Source of the DNA: Bradyrhizobium sp. AZCC 2262
GTDB taxonomy: Bacteria; Pseudomonadota; Alphaproteobacteria; Rhizobiales; Xanthobacteraceae
NCBI RefSeq assembly: GCF_036924535.1
Contig: NZ_JAZHRT010000001.1
Coordinates: forward strand, 2,294,001 to 2,358,000
DNA: 64,000 nt
Direction: 5' to 3'
The translations under genes were made by a program, and so were the position numbers. This document shows, one piece after another, positions 1-8,313 of this stretch. Position 1 is the first letter of the stretch. Each line of letters begins with the position of its first letter. The notes beneath the pieces are model-generated. The model searched no databases. It was not told the DNA's origin and worked only from the letters and a program-made list of their open reading frames with translations.

Positions 1-2
1 TG

Positions 3-140
3 ATCGAGGCAACGGTGTCGCTTTGCACCTCCGATCACCTTCCGCTGTCGGAGCCCGCTTTGGCGGTCCGATCCGTGCTGCTCGACGTGATCGAAAAGCT
101 GATGCGCAAGCACCCGCAAGGCATTCGCTCGGCGCCATAA
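3..140 (+). CDS. C-terminal end of an unidentified protein (cut by window edge)
   Basis: An open frame enters from the left edge and runs 45 codons to a TAA at 138-140. The tail holds TSDHLPLSEPALAVRS followed by a helical stretch that ends in GIRSAP. The fragment is too short to assign to a family with confidence; the C-terminal helix of a SIS-type or other regulator is possible but unproven. It points toward the hydantoinase cluster, about 155 bases upstream of the hyuA start, so it could be a regulator or an earlier gene of that cluster. Confidence 0.4.
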   Translation: MEATVSLCTSDHLPLSEPALAVRSVLLDVIEKLMRKHPQGIRSAP

Positions 141-295
141 GCAAAGTCTATAGCGGCAGACCGCACTTGTGTTGGCTGGCGTCAGCGCCATCCCGTACCC
201 TTCAACCCTAACGGGATTCCGGTAGCCCGGGCTCGATGATTCATCGGGTTGCTATTCCCGCGCTGCCTGACGAACTGTCGCTGCCTGAGGAAACC

Positions 296-2359
296 ATGGC
301 CAAGCTCGCATTTGATACCGGGGGCACTTTTACCGATTTCGCCCTGCTCGACGATGACGGCGAACTGCATCTGCACAAGGTGCTGAGCACGCCGAAAAAC
401 CCGGCCGAGGCGGTGGTGCAGGGCGCGACCGAACTGCTCGAGCGCTTCGGCAGCCGTATCGATCTGGCAAAACTCCAGGTGCTCGGCGCCACGACGGTGG
501 TCACCAACGCCGTCCTCGAACGCAAGGGCGTAGAAACCGGTTTCATCTCGACCGCCGGCTTCCAGGACATGCTGCGGATCCGCAACGAGGGCCGCTACGA
601 TCTCTATGATTTGAATCTCCGATATCCCGATCCGCTGGTCACCCGCGCCAACAGTTTTGGCGCCGAGGAGCGCATGACGGCCGACGGCGCCGTCGTCACC
701 GAACTGAAGGAAGACGCGATCCGGGAGATCGCCGGGCGTCTGCGCAGCAAGGGCATCAAGTCGGTCGCGGTCTGCCTGCTGCATGCCTACAAATACCCGA
801 AGCACGAACAGCGCATTGCTGCGCTGCTGCGCGAAGAGAGCCCGGACATCTTCGTCTCGCTCTCCTCGGAAGTCTGTCCTGAGGTGCGCGAGTTCGATCG
901 CGCCTCGACCACCGTCGTCAATGCCTACACCCGCCCGCAGATGGCAGGCCACGTCGCCCATTTGCAGCGCGAATTCGCCAACAAGGGAATCGACCGGCAG
1001 GTGCTTTGGATGACGTCGTCCGGCGGCCTCGTTCCGAGCCTGCGTGCCGCCGAGCTTCCCGTGCGTCTGATTGAATCAGGTCCCGCGGCAGGCGCGGTCG
1101 CCGCCGCCGAGTTCGGCAGAACGGCGGGCGAGGCCAGCGTGTTGTCCTTTGACATGGGCGGCACCACCGCAAAACTCTGCCTGATTCCGAATGGCGAGCC
1201 GACGGTCGGCACCGACCTCGAAGTCGCGCACTACCAGCGTTTTCGCAAGGGGTCCGGATTTCCGCTAAAAATCCAGTCGATCCAGATGATCGAGATCGGC
1301 GCGGGTGGCGGATCGATCGCGGCCAAAAATCAACTCGGCCTTCTCGACGTCGGCCCACGTTCGGCCGGCGCGCTTCCGGGCCCGGCCGCTTACCAACGCG
1401 GCGGCACCGAACCAACGGTTACCGATGCCGACATTCTGCTCGGCTACATGGGCGTCGAATCCTTCGTCGGCGGCTCGTTCAAGGTCTCAAAGGACGCGGC
1501 CCGGGAGGCGATGGAAAAGCTCGCAGCCTCGCTCGATGTCAGCGTTGACCGCTGTGCCTGGGGCATCCACGACCTCGTCAATGAATCCATGAGCAAGGCA
1601 GCCGCCATGCATGCGACCGACCTCGGCGTCGATCCCCGCACGCTGCCGATGGTGGCGTTCGGCGGCGCCGGTCCGGTGCACGCCTACGGCATCGCCCGCA
1701 AGCTCGGCATCAAGCGCGTCATCTGCCCGACCGGTGCCGGGGTCACTTCGGCGATCGGGCTCCTCATCGCGCCGGTGGCGGTGGATCTGTCCGCCAGCTT
1801 TCCGATGGGCATGGACAGTTGGGATTTCGACCAGATGCGGCTGCTGCTCGACGATCTGGCCGCGCAAGGCGCCGAAGTCGTCGTTGCCGCCGGCGTCGCC
1901 AGGGAAGCGATCACCAACCGCTACACCGTCGACATGCGCTATGTCGGGCAGGGCTATGAGATCACGGTCGCGTTGCCCGATCGCAACCTGCCGAAGGACG
2001 AATTTCTCCGGCAGCTCCTGGATAATTTCACAAAACTTTACCGCGAACTGTTCGGCCGCACCGTATCGGCCTCCGTCGAGGTCATCACCTGGCGGCTTCG
2101 TGCTGGCGGAGGCAAGGACCAGGTCACGCGTCCGCATCAGGCGGAAGTGGCCGACGCCCGCAAGGGCAAGCGATCGGTCTATTTCAGCGAACTCGGCGCC
2201 TATGTCGAGACGCCGGTCTACGATCACTACAAGCTACCGCTCGATCAGCCCATCAAAGGGCCAGCCATTATCGAACAGCGCGAATCGACCGCCGTCGTCG
2301 GCCCGAGCGGCACCGCGCATGTCGACGGGCACGGCAATCTCGTGATCAACATTCTCTGA
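296..2359 (+). CDS. hyuA: Hydantoinase/oxoprolinase family protein, HyuA-type subunit
   Basis: Probable ATP-dependent amidohydrolase subunit A of the N-methylhydantoinase/5-oxoprolinase/acetone carboxylase family, acting in the cytoplasm with the HyuB-type partner encoded next. The protein is 687 residues, normal for the family. The N terminus has the actin-like phosphate-binding motif DTGGTFTD (residues 7-14), and a second ATPase motif DMGGTTAK lies near residue 286. GGAGPVHAYG is the usual third glycine-rich motif. An in-frame ATG exists 20 codons upstream at 236, but the ATG at 296 is preceded by a CTGAGGA ribosome site and begins exactly with the family N terminus. The next gene starts 9 bases after the stop. 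The substrate is not shown by sequence: hydantoins, oxoproline and related cyclic amides are all possible. Confidence 0.9.
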   Translation: MAKLAFDTGGTFTDFALLDDDGELHLHKVLSTPKNPAEAVVQGATELLERFGSRIDLAKLQVLGATTVVTNAVLERKGVETGFISTAGFQDMLRIRNEGRYDLYDLNLRYPDPLVTRANSFGAEERMTADGAVVTELKEDAIREIAGRLRSKGIKSVAVCLLHAYKYPKHEQRIAALLREESPDIFVSLSSEVCPEVREFDRASTTVVNAYTRPQMAGHVAHLQREFANKGIDRQVLWMTSSGGLVPSLRAAELPVRLIESGPAAGAVAAAEFGRTAGEASVLSFDMGGTTAKLCLIPNGEPTVGTDLEVAHYQRFRKGSGFPLKIQSIQMIEIGAGGGSIAAKNQLGLLDVGPRSAGALPGPAAYQRGGTEPTVTDADILLGYMGVESFVGGSFKVSKDAAREAMEKLAASLDVSVDRCAWGIHDLVNESMSKAAAMHATDLGVDPRTLPMVAFGGAGPVHAYGIARKLGIKRVICPTGAGVTSAIGLLIAPVAVDLSASFPMGMDSWDFDQMRLLLDDLAAQGAEVVVAAGVAREAITNRYTVDMRYVGQGYEITVALPDRNLPKDEFLRQLLDNFTKLYRELFGRTVSASVEVITWRLRAGGGKDQVTRPHQAEVADARKGKRSVYFSELGAYVETPVYDHYKLPLDQPIKGPAIIEQRESTAVVGPSGTAHVDGHGNLVINIL

Positions 2360-2368
2360 GGACGCGCG

Positions 2369-4045
2369 ATGTCGAGCAACACTCCCGATTTCAACGACCC
2401 GATCAATCTCCAGGTGATGTGGAATCGCCTGATCTTCATCGCCGATCAGGCCGACAACGTTCTGGGGCGCACCGCGTTTTCGCCGATCGTGCGCGAGAAC
2501 CACGATTATGTCACCGTGCTGCTCGACAGCCGCGGCCGGGCGCTGGCCCAGTGCACCTGGTCGATCCCGGTGTTCATCACCTCGCTGCCGGTCGCCGCTC
2601 AAAAATATTTCCTGCCGAAATTTCCGGCTAAAATGCTCAGCGAAGGCGACGTGCTCGCCACCAACGACCCCGAAATCGGCACCGGCCATCTGCCCGACGT
2701 CACCATGATCACGCCGATCTTCAAGAAGGGCAAGGTCGTCGCCTATGCCGGCGCGATCGCGCATCTGCCCGATGTCGGCGGCAGGCCGCTGCATTCGGAG
2801 GCCAGCGACATTTTTGAGGAAGGCATCCGCTTCCCGATCGTGAAGCTGCACAAGGCCGGCGTTCCCAACCAGGACGTGCTCGATATCATCGCCGCTTCCG
2901 TGCGGCTGCCGACCGAAGTGCTCGGCGACCTCGAATCGATGGTCGCGGCGAACAATGTCATGGGGCGGGAGCTGCTGAAATTTCTCGACGAGTATGACCT
3001 CGACGAAATCGACGGCCTCGCCGATGCCATCCATACCCGCTCGGAAGCGCAGACCCGCAAGGCGATCCGGCAATGGCCGAACGGCACCTATACGGCCGAA
3101 GTGCTGCTCGACGGCTACGACGTCGATGTGAAGCTGAAGGCGGCGGTGATCGTGAAGGACGATTCCATTCACGTGGACTATGCCGGCTCGTCGGACCAGG
3201 TGCTGCACTCGATCAATTGCCGGACCAACTACCGTTACGCGCATTCGGTCTATGCCCTGAAATGCCTGCTCGATCCGGACACGCCGAACAATGAGGGCTG
3301 CATCACGCCGATCACGGATGAAGCGCCGGAGGGATCGATCCTGAATCCGAACCAATGGACCGCGGGCAACTCACGCAACCTGATCGGTCACGTCATTCCT
3401 TCGTTGATCTTCAAGGCGCTTGAAAAGGTGGTTCCAGAAAAGGTCATGGGCGACAGCGGCGGCGCGCCGATCTGGGCCGCCAATTGCGTCGGCCAGCGCG
3501 ACGATGGCTCGCAATATGGTTCGGTGCAGAATTTCCATGGCGGGCAGGGCGCGCGTTCGGAGATCGACGGCCTCGACACCCTGAGTTTCCCCTCGAACTG
3601 CAAGGTGACGGCGATCGAGATGTTCGAGATCGCCGTGCCGGTGCTCACCGAGTGCAAGGAACTGATTGCGGATTCGGGCGGCGCCGGCAAGCATCGCGGC
3701 GGCCTCGGCCAGCGGGTTATCCTGCGCAATCTCGGCAAGGGCCCGATGAGCATCTATCTTGCGTCGGAGCGGGTCCGGCATCCCTGCTTCGGGGTGGTGG
3801 ACGGTCAGTCCGGCAGCGCCGGCAAGGTGAATAAAAACGGCCAGCCGCAATTTCCCAAGGGTAAGGTCGTGCTGAAGACCGGCGAGCGGCTGGAAGTCGA
3901 AACGCCCGGCGGCGGCGGGTGGGGCAGGACGTCCGAGCGCGTCGGCGGGCTGATCGAGCTTGATCTCGCCGAGGGACTGATTACCCCTGAGGCGGCCAAA
4001 AAGATCTACCGGCACACGCGCGCAACGCCTGCGGCTGCCGAATAG
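2369..4045 (+). CDS. hyuB: Hydantoinase B/oxoprolinase family protein, HyuB-type subunit
   Basis: Partner subunit of the preceding HyuA-type protein; together they couple ATP hydrolysis to opening of a cyclic amide. The protein is 558 residues, in the family range. Recognisable HyuB features are the start NDPINLQVMWNRL, the motif ATNDPEIGTGHLPDV, the segment HYAGSS-like HVDYAGSSDQV, and the glycine-rich end VETPGGGGWG. GAGG-type ribosome binding sequence lies 5 to 10 bases before the ATG. It is 8 bases from the SDR gene that follows, so hyuA, hyuB, the SDR and the aldolase gene form one likely operon. Substrate specificity cannot be read from the sequence. Confidence 0.9.
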   Translation: MSSNTPDFNDPINLQVMWNRLIFIADQADNVLGRTAFSPIVRENHDYVTVLLDSRGRALAQCTWSIPVFITSLPVAAQKYFLPKFPAKMLSEGDVLATNDPEIGTGHLPDVTMITPIFKKGKVVAYAGAIAHLPDVGGRPLHSEASDIFEEGIRFPIVKLHKAGVPNQDVLDIIAASVRLPTEVLGDLESMVAANNVMGRELLKFLDEYDLDEIDGLADAIHTRSEAQTRKAIRQWPNGTYTAEVLLDGYDVDVKLKAAVIVKDDSIHVDYAGSSDQVLHSINCRTNYRYAHSVYALKCLLDPDTPNNEGCITPITDEAPEGSILNPNQWTAGNSRNLIGHVIPSLIFKALEKVVPEKVMGDSGGAPIWAANCVGQRDDGSQYGSVQNFHGGQGARSEIDGLDTLSFPSNCKVTAIEMFEIAVPVLTECKELIADSGGAGKHRGGLGQRVILRNLGKGPMSIYLASERVRHPCFGVVDGQSGSAGKVNKNGQPQFPKGKVVLKTGERLEVETPGGGGWGRTSERVGGLIELDLAEGLITPEAAKKIYRHTRATPAAAE

Positions 4046-4053
4046 GAGACAAG

Positions 4054-4857
4054 ATGGGTCTGATCGACGGCAAGATTGCCCTCGTCACCGGTGCTGGAAC
4101 CGGCATCGGCCGGGAGTCCGCCATCCTGCTGGCGCGGGAAGGCGCGACCGTCGTTCTCACCGGCCGCCGGATCGGACCGCTCGAGGACGTCGCAGCCGAG
4201 ATCAAGAAGCAGGGCGGCAAGGCGATCGCCCGGACCCTCGACATCGAGTCGCGTGCCGCAATCCTGGTGGCGGTTTCCTGGGTCGGCGCCAATGTCGGCG
4301 CGATCGACATTCTCGTGAACAATGCCGGCAGCGCCAGCAAGGTGTTGAACGCCCGCTTCATCAGCGAGGAGGAGTGGAATTCCACCGTCAACGTCAACCT
4401 CACTGCGGTGTTCAATCTGACCCAGGCGGTCCTGCCTGCCATGATCGCAAGGGGCGAGGGCACCATCATCACGGTGTCGTCGCTGGCCGTACTCAATCCG
4501 AACCTGTTGGGTGGCGCCGCCTATGGCGCGGCGAAGGCGGGCGTCAAGAATTTTATGACCTTCCTGCACAACACCTATCGCAACCAGGGTATCCGCGCGA
4601 CGACGATCCTGCCCGGCGAGACCAACACGCCGATCATGGACAATCGCGCCCGCCCGCCGCTGGAGCGCGAGCGCGCCGTCATGCTCGATCCGCATGATGT
4701 GGCCCGGGCGGTGTTGCTCTGTGCGTCCTTGCAGAAGGGCGCGATGATTCCCGAACTGCATATCTGTCCGACCTTCATGCGCGACACCTCGGCCGATATC
4801 GAGACCGCGCGCTGGGTCGGCGCGCCCGATGACACCCCCGACAAGCCAAAGCAATAG
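4054..4857 (+). CDS. Short-chain dehydrogenase/reductase (SDR family)
   Basis: NAD(P)-dependent oxidoreductase of 267 residues with the classical SDR fold. Visible motifs are the cofactor loop TGAGTGIG (residues 12-19), NNAG in the middle, catalytic Ser near residue 143 in the segment VSSLAVLNP, and the YxxxK pair at Tyr157 and Lys161 (YGAAK). AGGAGA precedes the ATG with good spacing. It sits between hyuB and an HpcH-type aldolase gene, so it probably oxidises or reduces an intermediate released by the hydantoinase pathway; that role is inference. A small insertion-like segment AILVAVSWVGANVG replaces the usual position before the NAG motif. Confidence 0.88.
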   Translation: MGLIDGKIALVTGAGTGIGRESAILLAREGATVVLTGRRIGPLEDVAAEIKKQGGKAIARTLDIESRAAILVAVSWVGANVGAIDILVNNAGSASKVLNARFISEEEWNSTVNVNLTAVFNLTQAVLPAMIARGEGTIITVSSLAVLNPNLLGGAAYGAAKAGVKNFMTFLHNTYRNQGIRATTILPGETNTPIMDNRARPPLERERAVMLDPHDVARAVLLCASLQKGAMIPELHICPTFMRDTSADIETARWVGAPDDTPDKPKQ

Positions 4858-4873
4858 ACCGGAAGGAACGGCC

Positions 4874-5575
4874 ATGAACGGAGCCAAGCTGCGCGAACGC
4901 CTGTCGAAGGGCGAGGCGATCACCATGTTCAATCCGCATCACGTGTCGCCTGGCCTTTCGGCGCGGCTGGTGGAACTCGGCGCGGACTCGATCTTCGTCG
5001 ATTGCGAGCATGGTGCGTGGGGTTTTGAGGATGTGCGCAACGCCGCCCAGGTCATTCGCGGCGCCGGTGGTGCTGCGATCGTGCGGCCGGATTCACACCA
5101 GCGCTCATTGCTGATCCGCTACCTCAACGCCGGCGCTGACGGTTTGATGGTGCCGATGGTCGATACCCCAGCGCAAGCCCGCGCCATCGTCGATGCGATT
5201 CGCTACGCCTTGCCGGCCGATCATGAAAAGCGGCTGGTGGTCTCGATGGTCGAGACGCTGGAGGCGATCGGCAATATCGATCAACTCTGCGCCGTCGAAG
5301 GCATCGACGTGTTCTTCATCGGGCCCGGCGACCTCTCGCAGAACATGGGCTACCCGCCGGCGCCGCCCTTCGGGCAGCCCCGTCCGCAAGCCGTCATCGA
5401 CAAGGTCGGTTACGCCGTCGAGAAGATCCGCGCCGCCGGCAAGATCGCCGGCACGCTGGTGACGTCAGACGAGTTGCCGTACTGGCTCGAAAACGGCGTG
5501 CAGTTCTTCTACGTCCATTCCGACCCGTTCCTGCGGCTCGGGATGAACGGCATCAAGAAGTCGCTGGGGCGGTGA
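4874..5575 (+). CDS. HpcH/HpaI family aldolase
   Basis: Class II (metal-dependent) pyruvate aldolase family member, 233 residues from the ATG at 4874. The family motifs DCEHGAWGFEDV, VRPD, YLNAGADGLMVPMVDT and FFIGPGDLSQNMG are all present; the Glu and Asp of the metal site are in VSMVETLEA and IGPGDLS. A GGAAGG ribosome site is 7 bases upstream of the chosen start; a longer frame beginning at 4829 would overlap the SDR gene and has no ribosome site. It is the last gene of the hyuAB-SDR-aldolase operon. A retro-aldol step giving pyruvate and an aldehyde is the likely role; the exact substrate is unknown. Confidence 0.88.
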   Translation: MNGAKLRERLSKGEAITMFNPHHVSPGLSARLVELGADSIFVDCEHGAWGFEDVRNAAQVIRGAGGAAIVRPDSHQRSLLIRYLNAGADGLMVPMVDTPAQARAIVDAIRYALPADHEKRLVVSMVETLEAIGNIDQLCAVEGIDVFFIGPGDLSQNMGYPPAPPFGQPRPQAVIDKVGYAVEKIRAAGKIAGTLVTSDELPYWLENGVQFFYVHSDPFLRLGMNGIKKSLGR

Positions 5576-5614
5576 ACTTAGCCGGCACATCTTCTGTAAC
5601 GTCCGAATTGCGAG

Positions 5615-5863
5615 TGGCCGCTTCTGGCGGATAGTGTTGAAAAAGTCGAAAATCTAGCGACCCGAAAAATCTCGCGAAAGTTGATGTTTGGATTTTTCTT
5701 CCGCTGCGTCGCTCTTCAAAGCTACTACGGAGGTCTGTGGTCGATTTTGGATGAAACGATATGGTCCCTCACATAGCAGCGCATGAAACGCACGAGCGGC
5801 CCTGAGAATTTTCAGTCCTACGGCCAAAAGGACTTTTTCAACACTATCCGCGCAAAGCGGCCA
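5615..5863. mobile_element. MITE-like or internally deleted IS element with 33-bp inverted ends
   Basis: A 33-bp sequence at 5615-5647 is repeated inverted at 5831-5863 with only three mismatches; the inner 21 bases (5627-5647 and 5831-5851) match perfectly and include GTGTTGAAAAAGTC, a terminus type common to insertion sequences. The 183 bases between hold no transposase domain. The element therefore looks like a miniature inverted-repeat element or the collapsed remnant of an IS. It lies directly beside a truncated MFS transporter gene, which suggests that the insertion, or a deletion driven by it, removed the front of that gene. No clear target duplication was found. Confidence 0.75.
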
Positions 5864-5967
5864 TTGCTCCGAAGCGTCTGGTAGTGTTCGAGCCGGCGCG
5901 CGACCAAATCCGGTTGAGTATGGGGTTCGAGGCGCAGCAGACCTGAGTTTGATCCATCGCGCGACCG

Positions 5968-6213
5968 ATGATCCTTTGGAATGCAAGGCTCAGCCTCCAA
6001 GGTTACCTGACCCGGGTCCGGGCGCTTGGTGTCATCGCTGCGACTGCCTGGTTGCGGTTGGCGTCGATGGTCGGACCGACGATCGTCGGGACGATGTCTG
6101 CATATGGCCTCGGTTCGGTTTTCCTCACCTTCGCCGCGGTTGCCTTGCTCGCGGCCCTCATAGTGACAATCTTCGCCGTTGAGACCAAGGGCGGTGAAGA
6201 ACTTTCGCCATAA
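5968..6213 (+). pseudogene. C-terminal stump of an MFS transporter
   Basis: About 75 codons match the last part of a major facilitator superfamily transporter: TRVRALGV followed by an ATAWLRLASMVGP segment, one long hydrophobic helix (FLTFAAVALLAALIVTIFAVE) and the family ending ETKGGEELSP. The start ATG at 5968 is not a natural start, and no upstream part of the transporter is present; the inverted-repeat element ends only about 100 bases upstream. The sequence is a relic, not a functional gene. The 304 bases after it (6214-6517) show no convincing gene apart from the leader of the next one. Confidence 0.7.
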
Positions 6214-6517
6214 AGGGCGCTCGCCGCACCGCGGGCTGATAGTTGACAGCTTACCCTTGCGCGATGATCGCCAAGCTCCAGAATGCTTGCAGGCTCTGCG
6301 AACCGCCATCTAACGGCAACAGACAATTTCTGTCGATAGAGCTGCGAGGCTCAGCGGGAAACTGCTCCAGCGCTTGGCTAAGGCTATCCGCTAGGCTCGA
6401 CATTAAATTCTGCAAGCGAGTGGAAAAGTGCGCACTCATGCTTCGTCCAAGAGGCACATCAGCGAAATTGATCGCGATTAGGTGCCAAAGATGCCTTGAA
6501 GCATCGACGGAGTCAGA

Positions 6518-8125
6518 ATGAGTAAGGGAATCGTAGTCGCCGAGCAACCCGATGCGGTCGAGGTTGGAGCCCGCATTCTCATGGCGGGAGGCAACGCGAT
6601 TGACGCCGCAATCGCGTGCGCGTTCGCGCAAGGCGTCGTGGACCAGATGAATGGCGGCGTGGCGGGTTATGGTTGCGCTCAGGTCTACCTTCCAGACCGT
6701 GGCCTTCACGAAGGCACGAACTTCCTGTTCCAGGCGCCTGCCGGCGTCGTTCCCGGCATGTGGAATCATCTGCTCGAGCGTGAAACCCCTGACGGGTTCG
6801 GCTTCGTCCTCAAGGGTTACATCAACGATTTCGGCTACAGGTCGATTGCCGTGCCGGGCGCCGTGAAGGGCTGGCATGACCTGCAGCGCCGATATGGTCT
6901 GCTGCCCTGGTCCGATGTGGTGCAACCGGCCATTCGTCTTGCTATTGATGGATACCGCATCACACCGGCCGTACGCGAGCAATGGTTCGTGGTCGATGAT
7001 GCCGGCCGGGCCGACAACATCCACAGGCTGCGGCAAACGCCGGCCTATTCGTATCTGTTCTTCGCACCGGACGGAACAGCCCTGAAAACAGGCGCTGCGG
7101 TCCGCAATCCCGATTATGGGGCGACACTCGAAGCGATCGCCCGTGACGGCGCAGCCGGTTTTCACGAGGGGCGCATCGCCGACGCCATTTCGGCCGATAT
7201 GGAGCGCAATGGAGGCATGTTGCGTCGTGAAGACCTCGAGAGCTACGAGGTCGAGCAGGTCAAGCCGTTATGGGGCAATTACAGGGGGCATCGCATCAGC
7301 GTGCTGCCGCCGCCGACCAGCGGACCCATGCTGCTGCGTATCCTTCATGTGCTGGAGCATTTCGATCTTCGCGGCATGGGGCATAACACGCCGGATTACA
7401 TCGCCACCGTCGCTGAGGTGATGAAGCGGGCCCAGCTTGCCAAGGAAGCGCAGATCGGGGACCCGCGCCATGACGCTGTCGATACCGCTGCGATCATCGA
7501 CCCCTGCGTGTGCCTGCAGGAGGCAGAAGCCATCAAGCGGGGCGAGCGGGTCAGGATCGAGCGGTTGGGGGACACCGAGACAAAGACCACGACCCACATT
7601 TCGGTCATCGATGCCGCCGGGAATGCAGTGACGATGACCCACTCGCTTGGGGCTCAGTCCGGCGTTCTGACGCCCGGTCTGGGGTTCATGTACAACGGGG
7701 CTATCGGAATGTTCGATCCCCGCCCCGGTAATGCGCGTTCATTGGAGCCCTATCGGCGCCGCGTAACCTCCATGACTCCGACCATGGTTTTCGCAGGAAA
7801 CCGAATGCGAATGCTGCTGGGCGCCCCGGGGGGATCGCATATTCCGTTTGGCATCCTGCAGGTCATCCTCAATGTGCTGGATCACGGAATGTCGATTTCC
7901 GACGCCGTGGCCGCACCACGGTTCTCCGCGCCCGGAGACGTAATCGACCTAAGTGCGCGTATTCCATCATATGTTTGCGAGGCTGTGGCGGCTCGAAGCT
8001 ACCGAGTCGCCCGATCCGCGCAGAGTTTTACGGTTGCGAAGGTCCACGCCATTCTTTGTGACGCCGCAGGAACGGCGGAAGGAGCAGCCGATCCTGGGGG
8101 CGGCGGAATGGCGCTCTCGGTCTGA
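6518..8125 (+). CDS. Gamma-glutamyltransferase family protein
   Basis: Ntn-hydrolase of the gamma-glutamyltranspeptidase family, 535 residues. The N terminus GARILMAGGNAIDAAIACAFAQGVVDQMNGG is typical. The self-cleavage and nucleophile motif is TTHISV with the catalytic Thr at about residue 358, followed by GNAVTMTHSLG; the small-subunit motif APGGSHI is also seen. No signal peptide is visible, unlike the periplasmic E. coli enzyme, so this is the cytoplasmic acylase type. A second homologue with a similar plan lies on the other strand at 15958-17574. The gene precedes a complete dipeptide ABC transporter by 188 bases, suggesting hydrolysis of an imported gamma-glutamyl or amide compound. Confidence 0.88.
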   Translation: MSKGIVVAEQPDAVEVGARILMAGGNAIDAAIACAFAQGVVDQMNGGVAGYGCAQVYLPDRGLHEGTNFLFQAPAGVVPGMWNHLLERETPDGFGFVLKGYINDFGYRSIAVPGAVKGWHDLQRRYGLLPWSDVVQPAIRLAIDGYRITPAVREQWFVVDDAGRADNIHRLRQTPAYSYLFFAPDGTALKTGAAVRNPDYGATLEAIARDGAAGFHEGRIADAISADMERNGGMLRREDLESYEVEQVKPLWGNYRGHRISVLPPPTSGPMLLRILHVLEHFDLRGMGHNTPDYIATVAEVMKRAQLAKEAQIGDPRHDAVDTAAIIDPCVCLQEAEAIKRGERVRIERLGDTETKTTTHISVIDAAGNAVTMTHSLGAQSGVLTPGLGFMYNGAIGMFDPRPGNARSLEPYRRRVTSMTPTMVFAGNRMRMLLGAPGGSHIPFGILQVILNVLDHGMSISDAVAAPRFSAPGDVIDLSARIPSYVCEAVAARSYRVARSAQSFTVAKVHAILCDAAGTAEGAADPGGGGMALSV

Positions 8126-8127
8126 CG

Positions 8128-8147
8128 GGGTCCCCTATTGGGGACCC
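8128..8147 (+). terminator. Hairpin after the GGT-like gene
   Basis: GGGTCCCC and GGGGACCC form a perfect 8-bp stem with a TATT loop two bases after the stop codon. There is no T tract, so it may act as a 3' stabilising hairpin or attenuator between the hydrolase gene and the transporter genes. A second inverted repeat (CAAAAGCC at 8247-8254, GGCTTTTG at 8269-8276) lies in the leader of the transporter operon. Confidence 0.45.
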
Positions 8148-8313
8148 ACAGGCGTCACGCCGACGCAGAATCCTACCAATAAGGTCGTCCGCCACCACCT
8201 GTGCCATCGCTTATTCCGATAGAGGGCGTCCTATAATTTGAATTTCCAAAAGCCGAATACCGTCAATAGGCTTTTGACGCTTGAACACATCCCGCCTTGG
8301 TCAGGAGTGCAAC

